A DNA stretch of 64,000 nt from Methanolobus vulcani. GTDB taxonomy: Archaea; Halobacteriota; Methanosarcinia; Methanosarcinales; Methanosarcinaceae. The notes beneath the pieces are model-generated. The model made no database searches and had not been told where the DNA came from. It saw only the letters and a list, made by a program, of their open reading frames with translations. Shown one piece after another: positions 61,859 to 64,000 of this stretch (within the stretch, counting starts at the first letter, position 1; each line of letters begins with the position of its first letter). Both the position numbers and the translations under genes were made by a program. Location of the stretch: assembly GCF_006546655.1 (NCBI RefSeq), contig NZ_VIAQ01000019.1, positions 186,001-250,000 of the forward strand. Direction: 5' to 3'.

Positions 61859-63109
61859 TCAAATTCCAAATACTTCTGCTACCTTTTTTACTACCCTGTC
61901 TTCAGCATCTTCATCTTCTGCCGATAACTCGAGTGAAACAGGTAATTGTTTTAATTCATAATCCTGCATCAGGCGTTTTTTTCCGCCGCCGGTGATATTC
62001 AGGACTATTTTTTCATCTGGTTTTACTGCCCCAGCTTCGATAGCCTGCACAAGTGTTGCAACTGCAACCGCAGCAGCCGGATTGAGATCAATTCCCTCGG
62101 ACTTCTCAAAGAGTTCCTGAGCAGCGGATGCTTCTTCGTTAGTTACAGCGTAAATGTCGCCTCCGCTTGCTTCAATAACATCCTTTACGCCGCCTTTTAG
62201 GGCATACGGTGGCTTCCTGTTGAAGAGAACATCATCATAAATACCGTCCGGACATGCAGCATCTACCGCATCCTCGCCTTTCCATAGTGAATACAAAGGT
62301 GCACATGGCAGACTCTGGCCTAAATGGAGTTTTGGCAGAGTTTCTCCAAACCTGCCGTCATCAAGTAATTTTAGGGATGCTTCCCATGCGGAGATTCCAC
62401 CGGTTCCGCTTCCTACAGCCTGGAAGTAGTGGTCAGGAATCTTACCTGACGTCAGTACAGCATCAAGCATAACAGTGCCCATACCATCACGTCTTGCTAC
62501 GTTCTTGGCACCGCCTTCATTAACAAATCCATCCCTGGCAGCAATCTTGCCTGCAAGGGATATCGCATCGAAATAATCGCCTTCAACTGTTACAAGGCAA
62601 ACTGAATGATTGTCATCATGTATGCTCCATAATCTGTGGACACTTTCTTTTGGAACTACAAGGAGAAGTGGCTGTCCAGTTATACTGCAAACATTGGCAA
62701 ATGCCCTTGCAGTATTTCCTGCGGATGCCACCACCATTATCCTCTTTTCTTCCTGCTCCCTGATTCTCTGCATTGTCGGGAATGACTCAAGATCCTTGAA
62801 AGTGCAGGTCATCAGATTGGCACCTTTTTCCGGCCAGTAGCCGTTGAAGGCAATCCACAGGTCATCAAGTCCCAGTTCAGAAGCTAAAGCCTCGCTTTTG
62901 TAAGTTACAGTTCTGCCGGAGCCTTCTTCAATAATACCGTCAACAGGAAGCCAGTTGTAATATTTCCAGATACCTGGCATGTCAGTAGGAATTAACTGTT
63001 TTGCTGTGTAATACGCACGAAGAAGAGACTGATCCCCGTTCTTACAATTCAATGAGTAAGGATCGTGAACTTCGCCACACAGCAGGCATTTTACACTATA
63101 CTTGTCCAT
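61859..63109 (-). CDS. Cysteate synthase
   Basis: A 416-residue PLP enzyme, related to threonine synthase, that makes L-cysteate from phosphoserine and sulfite, the first step of the Methanosarcinales coenzyme M route. It has a zinc-like start (CLLCGEVHDPYSLNC), TCTFKDLESF (PLP lysine), AGNTARAFANVC, GSGTGGISAWEASL (phosphate loop) and NITGGGKKRLM. I name it by this sequence pattern and by the linkage to comDE, known in Methanosarcina. A true threonine synthase would have SFKDRG at the PLP lysine. It heads the operon. Confidence 0.9.
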   Translation of the reverse strand: MDKYSVKCLLCGEVHDPYSLNCKNGDQSLLRAYYTAKQLIPTDMPGIWKYYNWLPVDGIIEEGSGRTVTYKSEALASELGLDDLWIAFNGYWPEKGANLMTCTFKDLESFPTMQRIREQEEKRIMVVASAGNTARAFANVCSITGQPLLLVVPKESVHRLWSIHDDNHSVCLVTVEGDYFDAISLAGKIAARDGFVNEGGAKNVARRDGMGTVMLDAVLTSGKIPDHYFQAVGSGTGGISAWEASLKLLDDGRFGETLPKLHLGQSLPCAPLYSLWKGEDAVDAACPDGIYDDVLFNRKPPYALKGGVKDVIEASGGDIYAVTNEEASAAQELFEKSEGIDLNPAAAVAVATLVQAIEAGAVKPDEKIVLNITGGGKKRLMQDYELKQLPVSLELSAEDEDAEDRVVKKVAEVFGI

Positions 63110-63229
63110 ATAAAGAATGAGGAAAAAGCTGTTATAAAAGTTACCCTAAAAAGACAGGGGTTTTCCTAAAATGGATTATTTGATGAGAATAAACGTACAA
63201 AACGGCCATTAATATTACAGTTCCTTACA

Positions 63230-63255
63230 AAAACTTGAGGAAAACCTCAAGTTTT
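63230..63255 (-). terminator. Terminator of the TPR gene
   Basis: AAAACTTGAGG (63230-63240) and its 11-nt complement (63245-63255) enclose a 4-nt loop, directly after the TPR stop on the minus strand; the far arm ends in TTTT. Confidence 0.65.
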
Positions 63256-63258
63256 AAT

Positions 63259-63981
63259 TCATGACTTATTTTCCAGTATTTCATGGTAAATCTCTTTACC
63301 TGCAAAATTGCCCATCATATAGAAATTACAAACTTCAGGCCCAAGACCGTCCATTATATGTGTAATTGAATCAAAGCTTTTTGATAATTTCTCTGCCTGA
63401 CCCTCAGTAATTGATTCTCCCTTCTCATGGTCAAAATAATCCTTAAGAAGGCCATCGATGACCCCTTTGAAGTGCCAGTCCTGCGGTGATGATGGTGTTA
63501 TGGAAATTGAAGTTTTATAGATCTTAAGCACTTCACCATGCCTTCCAAGCCCTATAAGAGCTATCAACTTCCCGGAAAGTGATTCAAGGGATTTGGGACT
63601 ACTTTCCAGTAATCCATCATAGATTGAAAGAGCGTCCTCAAACTTTGAACTCTTATTTAAGAGCATGCCATGATGGTTCTTTATCTGTGTATCTTCTGGA
63701 TATTTATCCATAGCTTCGGTAAGGTAAGAAAGAGCTTCTTCATTCAGATCCACCATCTCAAAGATCATGGATGTCTGAAGCAGTTTTTCCTTTTCATCCT
63801 CAATCTGCATAAGGAACGCTTCTGCAAAACCTATGCCTCGCTCGGTCATATCAAGCCCATGATAAGTGGCAACTATCTGGAGAAGGAACTCCATGCTGGG
63901 AGTTTCACGGAAACTTTCTTTCAGGCTTTGAAGATTATCCATTAATACATCTTTCATGTCAGGTTCGCTTTTATATTCCAT
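63259..63981 (-). CDS. TPR-repeat protein
   Basis: A 240-residue soluble protein built of tetratricopeptide repeats: LNEEALSYLTEAMDKYPEDT, NKSSKFEDALSIYDGLLESS and IGLGRHGEVLKIYKTSISI (about 90-200). TPRs mediate protein-protein binding; no partner is evident. The start at ATG 63981 lacks a ribosome site and lies near the window end; a Met at residue 9 is an alternative. It has its own terminator and is 149 nt upstream of cysteate synthase, so it is probably a separate unit. Confidence 0.75.
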   Translation of the reverse strand: MEYKSEPDMKDVLMDNLQSLKESFRETPSMEFLLQIVATYHGLDMTERGIGFAEAFLMQIEDEKEKLLQTSMIFEMVDLNEEALSYLTEAMDKYPEDTQIKNHHGMLLNKSSKFEDALSIYDGLLESSPKSLESLSGKLIALIGLGRHGEVLKIYKTSISITPSSPQDWHFKGVIDGLLKDYFDHEKGESITEGQAEKLSKSFDSITHIMDGLGPEVCNFYMMGNFAGKEIYHEILENKS

Positions 63982-64000
63982 GCTAGATAATATAGAACAA

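Overview
The window is chromosomal DNA of a methanogenic archaeon of the order Methanosarcinales, family Methanosarcinaceae (a Methanolobus- or Methanococcoides-like genome is my best guess; the genus is not proven). The evidence is the complete mtrEDCBAFGH operon for the Na+-pumping methyltransferase, a Methanosarcina-type S-layer protein, a DUF1699 protein, a stand-alone NrpRII domain protein, and coenzyme M synthesis by the cysteate synthase route. Genes are dense and mixed in strand, intergenic DNA is AT-rich with archaeal TATA boxes, and many genes overlap by 1 or 4 nt.

Layout. 1-6.6 kb: start of a secreted protein, an HTH regulator, a large S-layer-like protein, thiL and a DUF4349 lipoprotein. 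6.7-10.2 kb: anaerobic ribonucleotide reductase operon (redoxin, nrdD, nrdG). 10.2-15.2 kb: radB, trmI, an HD phosphohydrolase and mtnA. 15.3-20.2 kb: secG (Sec61 beta), srp19, small methanogen proteins, a universal stress protein, a sugar-phosphate isomerase-like protein and a U32 peptidase-like pair. 20.3-25.4 kb: the mtr operon, with a hairpin in its leader and a perfect palindromic terminator. 25.5-33.9 kb: purM, aspartokinase, a second surface protein, apgM, hsp20, cofE and a dCMP deaminase. 34-39.8 kb: secF-secD, a second clamp-loader small subunit, elp3 and a winged-helix regulator. 39.8-45.9 kb: a ParA-like ATPase, an ECF-S-like membrane protein, DUF1699, yjbQ, a nuclease/RecJ pair and nrpRII. 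46-51.6 kb: cupin phosphoglucose isomerase, a YprB-like nuclease with uvrC, malate dehydrogenase, a PRC-barrel protein and thg1. 51.7-64 kb: two lipid-anchored serpins around tyrS, an unknown coiled-coil protein and a methanogenesis-marker-16 protein, then a minus-strand coenzyme M operon and a TPR protein.

The main biological theme is C1 metabolism and its cofactors. Mtr moves the methyl group from tetrahydro(sarcina)pterin to coenzyme M. CofE finishes coenzyme F420. Cysteate synthase and ComDE make the coenzyme M precursor sulfoacetaldehyde, and the marker-16 protein nearby is a candidate for turning it into coenzyme M. The most intriguing locus is that operon: between cysteate synthase and comDE it carries three uncharacterised genes (a soluble ABC ATPase, a G3E-type P-loop GTPase and a 4Fe-4S protein), tightly packed and partly overlapping.

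Other points of note: radB has no usable AUG/GUG/UUG start and appears to begin at AUA; the first HTH gene shows the same problem; a 14-bp inverted repeat with an alternative hairpin lies upstream of cofE; paired inverted repeats lie in a divergent intergenic region; and several intrinsic terminators contain the stop codon of the gene they end. No rRNA, tRNA, CRISPR array, insertion sequence or prophage was seen.
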